Of a stretch of DNA of 16,034 nucleotides, positions 6,111 through 13,586 are shown piece after piece. The position numbers and the translations under genes were made by a program. Every line of letters begins with the position of its first letter. Position 1 is the stretch's first letter. The DNA is from Deltaproteobacteria bacterium (GTDB lineage Bacteria; Desulfobacterota; DSM-4660; Desulfatiglandales; Desulfatiglandaceae). The notes under the pieces are model-generated. The model worked only from the letters and a program-made list of their open reading frames with translations, ran no database searches and was not told the origin of the DNA. The DNA lies in assembly GCA_029932035.1 (NCBI GenBank), contig JAOZQV010000031.1, forward strand, positions 1 to 16,034. The letters run 5' to 3'.

Positions 6111-7776
6111 AAATACGATAAGGTAACGTCATTGAAAACCTCGTCCCCTCACCCGCTTTCGATTCCACCTCAATCTTCCCTCCATAAAGCTGCACCAACC
6201 TCTTCACAATTCCTAACCCAAGCCCAGTTCCAGAAGTGGGCTTTGTAGAAAAGAACGGCTCGAATATTTCATTGAGGTTCTCTTCAGGTATGCCCGGGCC
6301 ATTGTCCTCGACCATGATCTCCAGACGACTCGTCTCCACTTCATCCACCCTTTGAGCTCTTACGCTTATCGCTTTGCCCTCTGCGCCCTGCTCCTCCAGC
6401 GCGTCCTTAGCATTCAAAACAAGGTTGCTGAAAATAGAGTTCATGTGAATTTCATCAGCATTGACAATTGCTTCATCAAGACCCATTATCGAATATTTGA
6501 TACCTATCCTTTCGAAATCCTGGTTGTATCGCTGCTCATAATCCCTTAGCATTGGTACGATATCAACCTCTGCATCCCCCGGTTTCAACTCAGACATCCT
6601 GGCATAATCACGGATTTGTTTGGTAATGGACAGCCCGCGATTAAGATCGCTCGACACACCCGAATGAACGCCGGACAAATGATCTCCTATCTCTGCAATG
6701 ATCTTAAGCTCAGGCAAAACAAGGGCAGCGATTTCTTCTCTGGGTACGCTGTACTTTTCGTGGATCAAAGAGATGTTCTTGAGCAGGCTGGTGGCTGAAT
6801 CCTTGAGAATCTGACCACAAGGCTTGCCCTGATCTTTATAATTGAGAGTAGCCTTGAACTCGAGCTGAGCACCAGCAAGAGCATTCCGCATCTCATGGGC
6901 AAAACCGCCGGTGATCCGGTGCTCGAGGGTACGCTTCTCTGTTTCAATCAGTTTCGTCTGGGCCTTTTTCAGTTCATCAGTGCGTTGCTCAATTATGCCT
7001 TCCTGCCTGATCACAAGATCATTTAAGGCCAGATTATCAAGATCTCTCCCTTTAATGTAATCAGGATCAACAATGCTGTGGCAAAATATCAGAAATCTTC
7101 TGATAGCGCTGAAGTAATTCCAACGGATCTCAAAAACACAATCTTCTTCCCCTTTTGTTAAACATTCGGTTTCAATCACCCTCACATCGTGAGCGCCAGT
7201 ATATTTTCCGATTCCCGTATAGATACCGGCATTCCAGTCGCAAACATGCCTTGAAACATGGCTCTTAAACTCAGGCTTGACGTTTAGCTTTATTTTGGTG
7301 AAACCTTTTTTCCATTCAATTCGTTTTGGGGCCTTGGTTTTATTGAGTTTGCGGTTGATGAAACCAGCAAAGTTTAGGGTTGTCTTGGGTGACAGCAACC
7401 TCAAGAACTGCAGATGTTTTGGTTGACCGGCTTCAAACATCCGGTACCCGGCAGTGATACCTGCCTGAAATAATGGCCTATATCCATCTATGACCTTCAA
7501 GGAGTTTTCAAATAGCTTCAGCGTGAACTCAATACTGTGCCAGTATCTTGCATTTCGCAGGTGTTCCTCCTTGACAGGATATGCCAAGTCAGGATTATCG
7601 GGGTCCTGAATGCGGAATTCCGGGTTATCAACCAGCCCCTCCAAGACCTTTTCAACGGCATCTCTGCCTGAAAGCCCACTTGGTAGATTCGGGGTGTTCT
7701 CTATATAATCAAGAAGTTGTACCCAGTTTTTGCAGCATACCACTTTTTGCATCGGTTTAGCGTGAGGATCGCTCAT
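6109..7776 (-). CDS. Soluble sensor histidine kinase with V4R-like sensor domain
   Basis: The 555-residue kinase has no membrane segment, so it should sense a cytoplasmic signal. Residues 1-220 form the sensor. Its end, ETECLTKGEEDCVFEIRW (202-219, with C205 and C213), is the pattern that closes V4R domains, small-molecule or metal-binding modules. A coiled-coil-like linker (about 255-285) leads to the phosphoacceptor box FAHEMRNALAG with H294. The ATPase has an N box (NLVLNAKDAL, 451-460), a DNGPGI box (491-496) and GTGLGLG (516-522). The ATG at 7774-7776 follows an AGGGGGG stretch. No response regulator is adjacent on this strand, so it is an orphan. The stop codon lies in a partial repeat; the catalytic domain nevertheless looks complete. 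Confidence 0.88.
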   Translation of the reverse strand: MSDPHAKPMQKVVCCKNWVQLLDYIENTPNLPSGLSGRDAVEKVLEGLVDNPEFRIQDPDNPDLAYPVKEEHLRNARYWHSIEFTLKLFENSLKVIDGYRPLFQAGITAGYRMFEAGQPKHLQFLRLLSPKTTLNFAGFINRKLNKTKAPKRIEWKKGFTKIKLNVKPEFKSHVSRHVCDWNAGIYTGIGKYTGAHDVRVIETECLTKGEEDCVFEIRWNYFSAIRRFLIFCHSIVDPDYIKGRDLDNLALNDLVIRQEGIIEQRTDELKKAQTKLIETEKRTLEHRITGGFAHEMRNALAGAQLEFKATLNYKDQGKPCGQILKDSATSLLKNISLIHEKYSVPREEIAALVLPELKIIAEIGDHLSGVHSGVSSDLNRGLSITKQIRDYARMSELKPGDAEVDIVPMLRDYEQRYNQDFERIGIKYSIMGLDEAIVNADEIHMNSIFSNLVLNAKDALEEQGAEGKAISVRAQRVDEVETSRLEIMVEDNGPGIPEENLNEIFEPFFSTKPTSGTGLGLGIVKRLVQLYGGKIEVESKAGEGTRFSMTLPYRI

Positions 7777-7883
7777 GGGAGCCCCCCTTTGTCGGGTCGG
7801 GCATAACTGAAGGGTCGAAACGCTGGTTAAATCTGTGGACTATGCGGAAGTAACACAAAATGCCCACAAATCGTTGAAAAATT

Positions 7884-8126
7884 GAGCCACAGACACACAC
7901 AGACTCACTCAGACAAAAACAGGATGCGAGAAAATGCTGAAGCATGGATCGTTTTATTTTCAGCTTTTGGAGGCTGAAATTCGCTGAACACCTATCTCTT
8001 ATCCCGTAACCTTGAAAACCCTGTTCACGCCAAAAATGGCGCCCCCGGCTATATAAGTCAATTCATTGTGGTTCATATATCCTTATCTGAGAAAGTCCGT
8101 GTGTGTCCGTGTGTGTCTGTGGCTAA
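7884..8126. repeat. Inverted-repeat element, copy C (243 bp)
   Basis: The left end reads GAGCCACAGACACACACAGA. The right end is the near inverse, finishing TGTGTGTCTGTGGCTAA. The interior shares ATCGTTTTATTTTCAGCTTT (about 7948-7971) with copy A, and the stretch from TCCCGTA to AAGTCAATT (8002-8063) with copies A and B. It sits in the 558-bp gap between the histidine kinase and the ThiF-like gene. The rest of that gap holds the promoter at 8254-8282 and otherwise nothing I can identify. Confidence 0.8.
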
Positions 8127-8253
8127 ATCATTACTTTGAACGATGCCAAAAATTGGAAGAAATTCTATTGATTTGCTCAAACTTTGTCAAGGACTACAAA
8201 AATCCTGGATGACGTGGTCAGTACACCGGCCTGGGAAAATGGCGAAGAACTGT

Positions 8254-8282
8254 TTGCATTCATATATTCTGTGCTGTACTAT
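8254..8282 (+). promoter_or_regulatory. Sigma-70 promoter of the ThiF/MoeB-like gene
   Basis: TTGCAT (8254-8259), a 17-bp spacer and TACTAT (8277-8282) lie about 50 bases before the ATG. Transcription would start near 8289. Confidence 0.55.
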
Positions 8283-8334
8283 TTAGTTCACTTTAGGCAT
8301 TGTAGGCACTTAAAACTTTGGGAACTCCTTAAAT

Positions 8335-9189
8335 ATGCAAAACCTGCTTCAGTCAAGATCTAAGAAAATTAGGGACCCGGCCGGTCGTGAAGTAGAGGTT
8401 CTGGAAGACAGCCAGGCACTGAAAATTGCGGCAGAATCCGGTTGCTCAGTACATGATGTCTACGTGGAGGCCTTGGATCTCGGGATTTATCCCTATCGGT
8501 ATGTCCGCAACAGGGAGACGATCTCGCGAGAGGAGCAACTCAGACTTTCAAATGCACGTGTGGCCGTGGTTGGCGCAGGGGGGCTTGGTGGACAGGTTAT
8601 TCTGCTGTTGGCCAGGGTTGGAGTCGGGCGGATTGTGGTTGTGGATTATGACCGCTTCGATGAGACCAACCTGAATCGCCAGGCGCTTTCAAGTCAAAGA
8701 GCCATGGGTAAGTCAAAAGCTCAAGAGGCGGTTATGGTGGTTGGCGCCATTAATCCCGGCGTTATAGTTACCCCCCATCAGGTCAGAATTGATCCTTCAA
8801 ATGCCAAGGAGGTGTTGAAGGGTTCTGATGTTATTGTAGATGCGCTCGACAATATCCCGGCCCGTTTCACCATAGAAAATGCGTCCAAATCCATGGGAAT
8901 TCCCCTTGTGCACGGAGCCCTGGCAGGCCTTGAAGGCCAGTTGATGACTGTTTTTCCGGATGACCCGGGGATAAAGCGTCTCTACGGAAACAGCGTAGCA
9001 GACGGGGAAAGGTCAAAAAGCCCGGAAGCCGTTCTCGGTGTCCCCGCCCTGATGCCGTCATTTATTGCCACACTGCAGGCCACGGAGGTCTTGAAGATAA
9101 TTCTTAAACGGGGCAGACTTTTCAGAAACGTCATGGTCCATGTAGACTTAGAGTCCGGTGAAATGAATGAGTTCACATTTGGAGACTAA
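8335..9189 (+). CDS. ThiF/MoeB/HesA-family adenylyltransferase lacking the zinc cysteines
   Basis: The 284-residue protein has the E1-like adenylation fold: the nucleotide loop VVGAGGLGGQV (78-88), the DRFDETNLNRQ block (106-116, including the conserved Asn and Arg that contact ATP) and VDALDN (168-173). Relatives adenylate the C-terminal glycine of sulfur carriers such as ThiS or MoaD. This one contains a single cysteine, C37, in the N-terminal extension. It therefore lacks both CxxC pairs that bind structural zinc in MoeB and ThiF, and the usual later thiol. Residues 1-70 are an extra helical N-terminal region. No sulfur-carrier gene is nearby, so the substrate is unknown. It has its own promoter and converges on the next gene. 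The ribosome site is weak (GGGAA, 12 bases away). Confidence 0.85.
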   Translation: MQNLLQSRSKKIRDPAGREVEVLEDSQALKIAAESGCSVHDVYVEALDLGIYPYRYVRNRETISREEQLRLSNARVAVVGAGGLGGQVILLLARVGVGRIVVVDYDRFDETNLNRQALSSQRAMGKSKAQEAVMVVGAINPGVIVTPHQVRIDPSNAKEVLKGSDVIVDALDNIPARFTIENASKSMGIPLVHGALAGLEGQLMTVFPDDPGIKRLYGNSVADGERSKSPEAVLGVPALMPSFIATLQATEVLKIILKRGRLFRNVMVHVDLESGEMNEFTFGD

Positions 9190-9193
9190 AATC

Positions 9194-9229
9194 CCTCCCG
9201 GGCCCCTCTTAAAGGACAGGGGGGGGAGG
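9194..9229. terminator. Possible terminator hairpin between convergent genes
   Basis: CCTCCC plus CCCCT can pair with AGGGG plus GGGAGG across a 10-base loop, with a GGG bulge. It lies in the 56-bp gap between two converging genes. There is no T tract, so intrinsic termination is uncertain. Confidence 0.3.
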
Positions 9230-9245
9230 AACAAGGCCACTCTAC

Positions 9246-9737
9246 TCAGTTTTGCCATCGACTGCCCGGGCCTCCGCCGAAACCACGGTCCTTACCTCTA
9301 TCTCCCCATCTGTGACCCATGCGACTGCCAATCCCCTGGGCAAGAAGCTTGGAGGTCTGTTCAGGAGTCAGGATGTTTCGAAAGGCTAATCGGAAATCTG
9401 TCCTCTTTTCCTGCATCTGTCCCTTCAAATCCAGCGCTTCCCTCTGAATAGCCCTGATTTTGTCCGGATCGAGTTTGGTCTGAATCCATAATAACCTTAG
9501 TTCAGCCCTTTTTGACAACAACTGGGCACGGATCGGCGTAACATCTTTCAAAAGCGATTCACGCAAGGCCCTGATTTTTTCAGACTGTTCCACTGTCAGG
9601 TTCAAAGACGCCAGAGCAGCTGGTGCCTCACACCTTCCCTCTCCTCCCCGGTTTCCCTTGCCACGTGGGCCTGCCATCACCAATGTCGCCGAAGCGACTA
9701 CAATGAGAAATGCTGCAATAACAGTGATCTTTTTCAT
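9246..9737 (-). CDS. Periplasmic LTxxQ-motif protein, Spy/CpxP/ZraP-like
   Basis: The 163-residue protein has a signal peptide ending VMA-G at residues 22-23. Two LTxxQ motifs follow, LTVEQ (47-51) and LTPEQ (123-127), on either side of a long charged helical region. This is the hallmark of the Spy/CpxP/ZraP family of periplasmic chaperones and metal-stress proteins. A single Cys (C36) and a Gly/Arg-rich tail with H142 flank the core. ZraP also has a metal-binding cysteine and a terminal histidine region, but the match here is loose. The gene is divergent from a histidine kinase and an NtrC-type regulator, as zraP is from zraSR. GGGAGGT lies about 8 bases before the ATG. A sigma-54 promoter lies about 130 bp upstream. 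Confidence 0.85.
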   Translation of the reverse strand: MKKITVIAAFLIVVASATLVMAGPRGKGNRGGEGRCEAPAALASLNLTVEQSEKIRALRESLLKDVTPIRAQLLSKRAELRLLWIQTKLDPDKIRAIQREALDLKGQMQEKRTDFRLAFRNILTPEQTSKLLAQGIGSRMGHRWGDRGKDRGFGGGPGSRWQN

Positions 9738-9781
9738 TGAATTTTACCTCCCTGCTGTTAAGTTAAGTTGGTTTCTTGTGA

Positions 9782-9831
9782 ACCCTGTTAAATCCTCCTA
9801 AGGAGGGCCGAGAAGCGACATTTAACAGGGT
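9782..9831. repeat. 12-bp perfect inverted repeat in the leader of the LTxxQ gene
   Basis: ACCCTGTTAAAT (9782-9793) and ATTTAACAGGGT (9820-9831) are perfect inverse copies, 26 bp apart. The interval contains a smaller CCTCC-TAA-GGAGG hairpin. In RNA read leftwards this would be one long stem with an internal stem. It lies between the sigma-54 promoter and the start codon, so it could act as an RNA structure; a protein-binding site is also possible. Confidence 0.6.
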
Positions 9832-9874
9832 GAACCGGGACAACCCCTCAAAGCTCATCTTTTAGTCCTGATAG

Positions 9875-9890
9875 AGCAGGAATCATGCCA
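9875..9890 (-). promoter_or_regulatory. Sigma-54 promoter of the LTxxQ gene
   Basis: Reading leftwards, TGGCATGATTCCTGCT matches the -24/-12 consensus TGGCACGNNNNTTGCW at 10 of 12 defined positions, with the required 10 bp between GG and GC. Transcription would start near 9865. The adjacent regulator has the GAFTGA loop needed to activate such a promoter. A perfect 10-bp palindrome, ATGTTAACAT, lies 15 bp upstream (9905-9914) and could be part of an activator site. Confidence 0.7.
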
Positions 9891-10037
9891 AAGTCGAGCA
9901 TTTAATGTTAACATGGTGAAATAACAGGATATTTTTGACATGCATAAAGCTTCCAGGCATCCGAGCAGTTTAAATCTGCGGCAAGATATGTCGGCGGCAG
10001 GATGAGATGTCGACACAATCGTCGAATGGTCGTCTGA

Positions 10038-10094
10038 ATATTGACAAATGGATATTGACAAATGACAAATGACCGGTGACTATTGAACAATGAC
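10038..10094 (+). repeat. Short tandem repeat tract around the kinase start codon
   Basis: ATATTGACAAATG occurs twice in a row (10038-10050 and 10052-10064), followed by decayed versions (ACAAATGACC, TATTGAACAATGAC). The kinase ATG at 10090 lies in the last unit. No ribosome site can be seen there. Confidence 0.6.
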
Positions 10095-11832
10095 TAACAA
10101 AAGAAAAACCCTTGGCCTCACAGAATCCTGGCGGTCTCCCGGGCCATTTCTCCAGCCCCTGGCCGTGGCCCTTGTCTCCCTTGTCCTTGTTTCCCTCGCA
10201 TTGATTACGGGATTGATGGACCTCAGGGCCCTTGACAAGACCCTTGTCGGCTATATGGAGAAGAGGGGCCTGGACATCATAGGGAAAATCCAGCAGGCTG
10301 CGAAACATAATTACCAACTCCTGAGTCATGCATCAGAGACCGACCTTGAAGAAATTACAGGATCAGGCTTTACAGATGAAACCTTTTCTCTAAGGGAATC
10401 GATGATCCTCGACCTCTTGGATGTGGCTCAGCGAATTGATCTTGAAAGGAAAAGGGAGCGCCTTGATGATAAAGAGCTGATATCAATCGTACCCCGGGAA
10501 GATCTCTATCTCGTTATCCTGTTTGATGATCATGGGGTTATCACCTTTAAGAACAGGCCTGTTCCCAAATCTGTTCTTGTATCGGCGGCGCCTGTGGTTA
10601 AAGGGGAAAAGGAAATTAAGGTCAATCTTTTTGACCATCACGGAAAGGTCAACCAAATGCGATCCCTTGCCCTTCGCCGGAAATGGGGGAAAGGAGCCGT
10701 TGTTCTTGTTTTGGATGACGAAAGCTTTCTGTTCTGGAAGTTAAGGGTATCGCTTGAAAGGGCGGTTGAAGAGGTAGACCCGGGATCTGACACGAGCTAT
10801 TTTGTGGTTACAGGCGAAAAAGAGAGAGTCATTTTCCAGTGGATGGAAGATGCGGCGATACATAAAGATGAAGATTTGACACCTATTACCTTCACAAAAA
10901 ACCGGACTGTGCCAAGCAAAAAGTTCGACTGGGACGGACGAAAAATGCTCGAAGTCGTTGCGCCCATTCACCTCGGCGTGGATATTATTTGTACAGCATG
11001 GTTGAGCCTTTCAAGAGAGACAGCCGATCAAATGCTCAAAAAGGAGCAGGGCCGGGGACTTATTTTCATGTGCTTTATGGTATTCATTGCCATAATATCC
11101 ATGTGGTTTCTTTACAAGAACCAAAACAGGCACCTCGCCAAAATGCGGGAAATGGAAAGGCGTCTTCACCAGGCAGAGAGGCTTTCCGCCATGGGTCGCC
11201 TGGCCGCGGGCGTGGCACATGAGATTCGAAATCCTCTCAATGCCATCAGCATGGCGTGTCAGAGACTTCAAAAGGACAATCTACTTCAACTCACAAGGAT
11301 CATCCGGGATGAGATCCGGAGACTTAATCATATTATCGAAGAATTCATCGCTTTTTCAAGAATGCGAAAACTGGAGTTGAAAAACAATGATCTAATAGAA
11401 CTTCTCAGGCAGATTGTTCTCCTTACCGAAGGAGAAGCTAATTCCCGTGGGATCACCATAGAGACAGACTGGCGCGAATCCTCCCTTATGGTATTGATAG
11501 ATTTTGACAAGATCAAGCAGGCGATTTTTAATATTGTCAAAAACGCCATGGAATCAATTTCCGGCAGGGGTTCCATCACACTTTCTGTTGAGCGAGAGGG
11601 TAAAAAATGGGCAAAAATTACGATTTCGGACACGGGAGGCGGTCTTAGCCTGGAGGAACTGGAACAGATCTTCGATCCTGACTATACAACCAAGGAGAAG
11701 GGCCTGGGGCTTGGTCTGGCCCTGGCCCATGAAATTATTGAGAGTCACTCAGGGGGCATAAGGGCCATGAGTAAACCAAAGACAGGGACTACATTTGAGA
11801 TCTTATTGCCAATGAACCTCGGAGGTTCATAG
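10090..11832 (+). CDS. Membrane sensor histidine kinase, ZraS/NtrB-type
   Basis: The 580-residue kinase has a first membrane helix near residues 22-43 and a second near 323-343. Between them is a periplasmic sensor domain of about 275 residues, longer than in E. coli ZraS. After a short linker (RHLAKMREMERRLHQAERLSAMGRL region) comes the phosphoacceptor box AAGVAHEIRNPLNAI with H377. The ATPase has an N box (NIVKNAMESI, 481-490), DTGGG (514-518) and KGLGLGLA (537-544). It should autophosphorylate in response to an envelope signal and phosphorylate the regulator 12 bases downstream. The divergent LTxxQ gene makes an envelope or metal stress signal likely. The ATG is the first Met after an in-frame TGA; it lies in a repeat tract without a ribosome site. 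Confidence 0.88.
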   Translation: MTNKRKTLGLTESWRSPGPFLQPLAVALVSLVLVSLALITGLMDLRALDKTLVGYMEKRGLDIIGKIQQAAKHNYQLLSHASETDLEEITGSGFTDETFSLRESMILDLLDVAQRIDLERKRERLDDKELISIVPREDLYLVILFDDHGVITFKNRPVPKSVLVSAAPVVKGEKEIKVNLFDHHGKVNQMRSLALRRKWGKGAVVLVLDDESFLFWKLRVSLERAVEEVDPGSDTSYFVVTGEKERVIFQWMEDAAIHKDEDLTPITFTKNRTVPSKKFDWDGRKMLEVVAPIHLGVDIICTAWLSLSRETADQMLKKEQGRGLIFMCFMVFIAIISMWFLYKNQNRHLAKMREMERRLHQAERLSAMGRLAAGVAHEIRNPLNAISMACQRLQKDNLLQLTRIIRDEIRRLNHIIEEFIAFSRMRKLELKNNDLIELLRQIVLLTEGEANSRGITIETDWRESSLMVLIDFDKIKQAIFNIVKNAMESISGRGSITLSVEREGKKWAKITISDTGGGLSLEELEQIFDPDYTTKEKGLGLGLALAHEIIESHSGGIRAMSKPKTGTTFEILLPMNLGGS

Positions 11833-11844
11833 AGGACTTTAGCG

Positions 11845-13215
11845 ATGAGCAATATGCAAACACTGAGCATCCTTGTGGTGGAAGATGGTCATTCGCAAAG
11901 AGAGATCCTGCGGGACTTCTTAAAGGACGAAGGCCACGATGTTTCAGAGGCAGAAAGTGGTGAAAAGGCCCTGAAGCAGTTAAGAGAAGACTACTTCGAT
12001 CTCCTTCTCATTGACTATAAGATGCCCGGGATGGATGGAATGGAGCTGCTGAAGGGAGTGAAGCGCATCAACCCTGAGGTCGATGTGATAATGATTACCG
12101 CCTATGGTACCGTCGAGACCGCTGTTCAGGCCATGAAAGCCGGGGCAGCAGACTATGTCACAAAACCGATCGAGTTGGATGAATTGCTTATCTTGATCGA
12201 TCGGATTTCAGAGAGACGTGTCCTTCTGAAAGAAAACGAGATCCTGCGCGACGAGTTGGGAAGAAAGGGCGTTACTGCGGATGACATTATCTTTCGGAGT
12301 CCCGCTATGAACGAGGTAATAAACCTGGCCGGGAGGGTCGCGACCAGCAAGGCGACTGTGTTGATACAGGGGGAGAGCGGGACCGGAAAGGAACTCGTTG
12401 CCAGGCTGATCCATACCCTGAGTCCCCGTTCTAAGAAACCGATGACCGTCGTTAACTGTGCAGCCCTGCCTGAAAGTTTGTTGGAAAGCGAGCTTTTCGG
12501 TCATGAAAAGGGCGCGTTTACAGGAGCATCTCAGCGAAGGATTGGCCGGTTTGAAGAGGCAGATGGGGGTAGCCTTTTTCTGGACGAAATCGGAGAACTC
12601 CCCCAGCCAGTTCAGGTTAAGCTCCTTAGATTCCTTCAGGAGCGGGAATTTCAGCGTCTTGGCGGCAACCGCACGCTCCACTCGGATGTGCGGATTATTA
12701 GCGCTACCAACCGGGACCTCAAGACGAAAACAGGGGAAGGCGTCTTCAGGGAGGACCTCTTTTACAGGTTGAATGTGGTAGCAATAACCGTTCCGCCACT
12801 CCGGGAGAGAAAGGAGGATTTATCGCCCCTTATTGATCACTTTCTGCGCCATTTTTCCAGCCGAAACGAAAAAGAGATTGAAGGGGTTCTTACGGAAGCA
12901 AAAGATCTCTTACTGAAATACGACTATCCGGGCAACGTAAGGGAGTTGGAGAACATAATAGAACGGGCAGTCGTTATCGCGAGGGGGTCTCTCATATCCA
13001 CCAAGGACCTTCCCTTTTACGAGGAGCGCCTTTCCTCTGACAACGAGGATCGGATGGGGCGCACAACCCTGAAAGATTCAGTGGAGAAATTGGAGCGTAA
13101 AATGATCATGGAGGCAATGGAAAAAACCAAGAATCACCAAACCAAGGCCGCCAATCTCTTAGGGATCAGCGAACGGATGCTCAGGTACAAGCTAAAAAAG
13201 CATGCTCTTAAATAG
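11845..13215 (+). CDS. Sigma-54-dependent response regulator, NtrC/ZraR-type
   Basis: The 456-residue protein has three domains. The receiver (1-120) has the acidic pocket E13/D14, the phosphoacceptor D57 (LLLIDYKMPG), T85 and K107. The AAA+ domain (about 145-385) has the Walker A GESGTGKE (176-183), the sigma-54 contact loop GAFTGA (223-228), a Walker B with D247-E248, and the YPGNVRELEN block near 361-370. A Fis-type helix-turn-helix closes the protein (TKAANLLGISERMLRYKLKK, 433-452). It should activate the sigma-54 promoter of the divergent LTxxQ gene when phosphorylated by the kinase encoded 12 bases upstream. All catalytic residues are present. Confidence 0.95.
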   Translation: MSNMQTLSILVVEDGHSQREILRDFLKDEGHDVSEAESGEKALKQLREDYFDLLLIDYKMPGMDGMELLKGVKRINPEVDVIMITAYGTVETAVQAMKAGAADYVTKPIELDELLILIDRISERRVLLKENEILRDELGRKGVTADDIIFRSPAMNEVINLAGRVATSKATVLIQGESGTGKELVARLIHTLSPRSKKPMTVVNCAALPESLLESELFGHEKGAFTGASQRRIGRFEEADGGSLFLDEIGELPQPVQVKLLRFLQEREFQRLGGNRTLHSDVRIISATNRDLKTKTGEGVFREDLFYRLNVVAITVPPLRERKEDLSPLIDHFLRHFSSRNEKEIEGVLTEAKDLLLKYDYPGNVRELENIIERAVVIARGSLISTKDLPFYEERLSSDNEDRMGRTTLKDSVEKLERKMIMEAMEKTKNHQTKAANLLGISERMLRYKLKKHALK

Positions 13216-13261
13216 TGTCTGAACGAAAAGTGGCTCTGGTTTGTTGTGGAAGAGATATTCC

Positions 13262-13579
13262 ATGAATTCTGAAAACGAAAATTCAGGAACGCCCGTTGTT
13301 CCTGATCATGCCTTCATGCTGAAGCTTGAAAGAACAATGGCGGACACATTCGAAATATCGGCCGATTATATCCCACTCAATAAACTTTTGAAGGCAGCAG
13401 GGCTGTGTCAATCAGGCGGAACGGCGAAGTTTGCCATTGAAAGCGGGGCGGTACAAGTTGATGGAAAAGTCGAATACAGAAAAAGATGTAAAATCAGAAA
13501 CGGCCAAAAGGTTGAATTTGAAGGCACCTCTATCGAGGTCATTCAGTTTGAGAAAAGAGGTCATCAAGTATGCTCTTGA
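13262..13579 (+). CDS. Small S4-domain RNA-binding protein, YbcJ-like
   Basis: The 105-residue protein carries one S4 domain at about residues 40-102: IPLNKLLKAAGLCQSGGTAK, then FAIESGAVQVDGKVEYRKRC, then KIRNGQKVEF. This follows the YbcJ type of stand-alone S4 proteins, which are thought to bind RNA; the target is unknown. I chose the ATG at 13262, which has GGAAGAG about 9 bases upstream. A TTG 21 bases earlier and Met codons further in are alternatives, because the first 35 residues are poorly conserved in appearance. It starts 46 bases after the regulator with no visible terminator, so it may share that transcript. Confidence 0.85.
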   Translation: MNSENENSGTPVVPDHAFMLKLERTMADTFEISADYIPLNKLLKAAGLCQSGGTAKFAIESGAVQVDGKVEYRKRCKIRNGQKVEFEGTSIEVIQFEKRGHQVCS

Positions 13580-13586
13580 TCTTCGA

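Noticed and set aside
5810..6121. Plus-strand frame with ASVCVCVGLWL
   Set aside because: Antisense to the DUF4258 gene and running through the repeat end of copy B; no family features.
3148..8126. CRISPR array formed by the GCCACAGACACACACAGAC repeats
   Set aside because: The copies are inverted pairs hundreds of bases apart with shared interiors, not regular direct repeats with unique spacers.
8143..8286. 47-codon plus-strand frame starting MPKIGRNSIDLL
   Set aside because: No ribosome site, no recognisable family, and it overlaps the predicted promoter of the ThiF-like gene.
12208..12681. 157-codon minus-strand frame inside the NtrC-type regulator
   Set aside because: Antisense to the AAA+ domain with intact motifs; no independent support.
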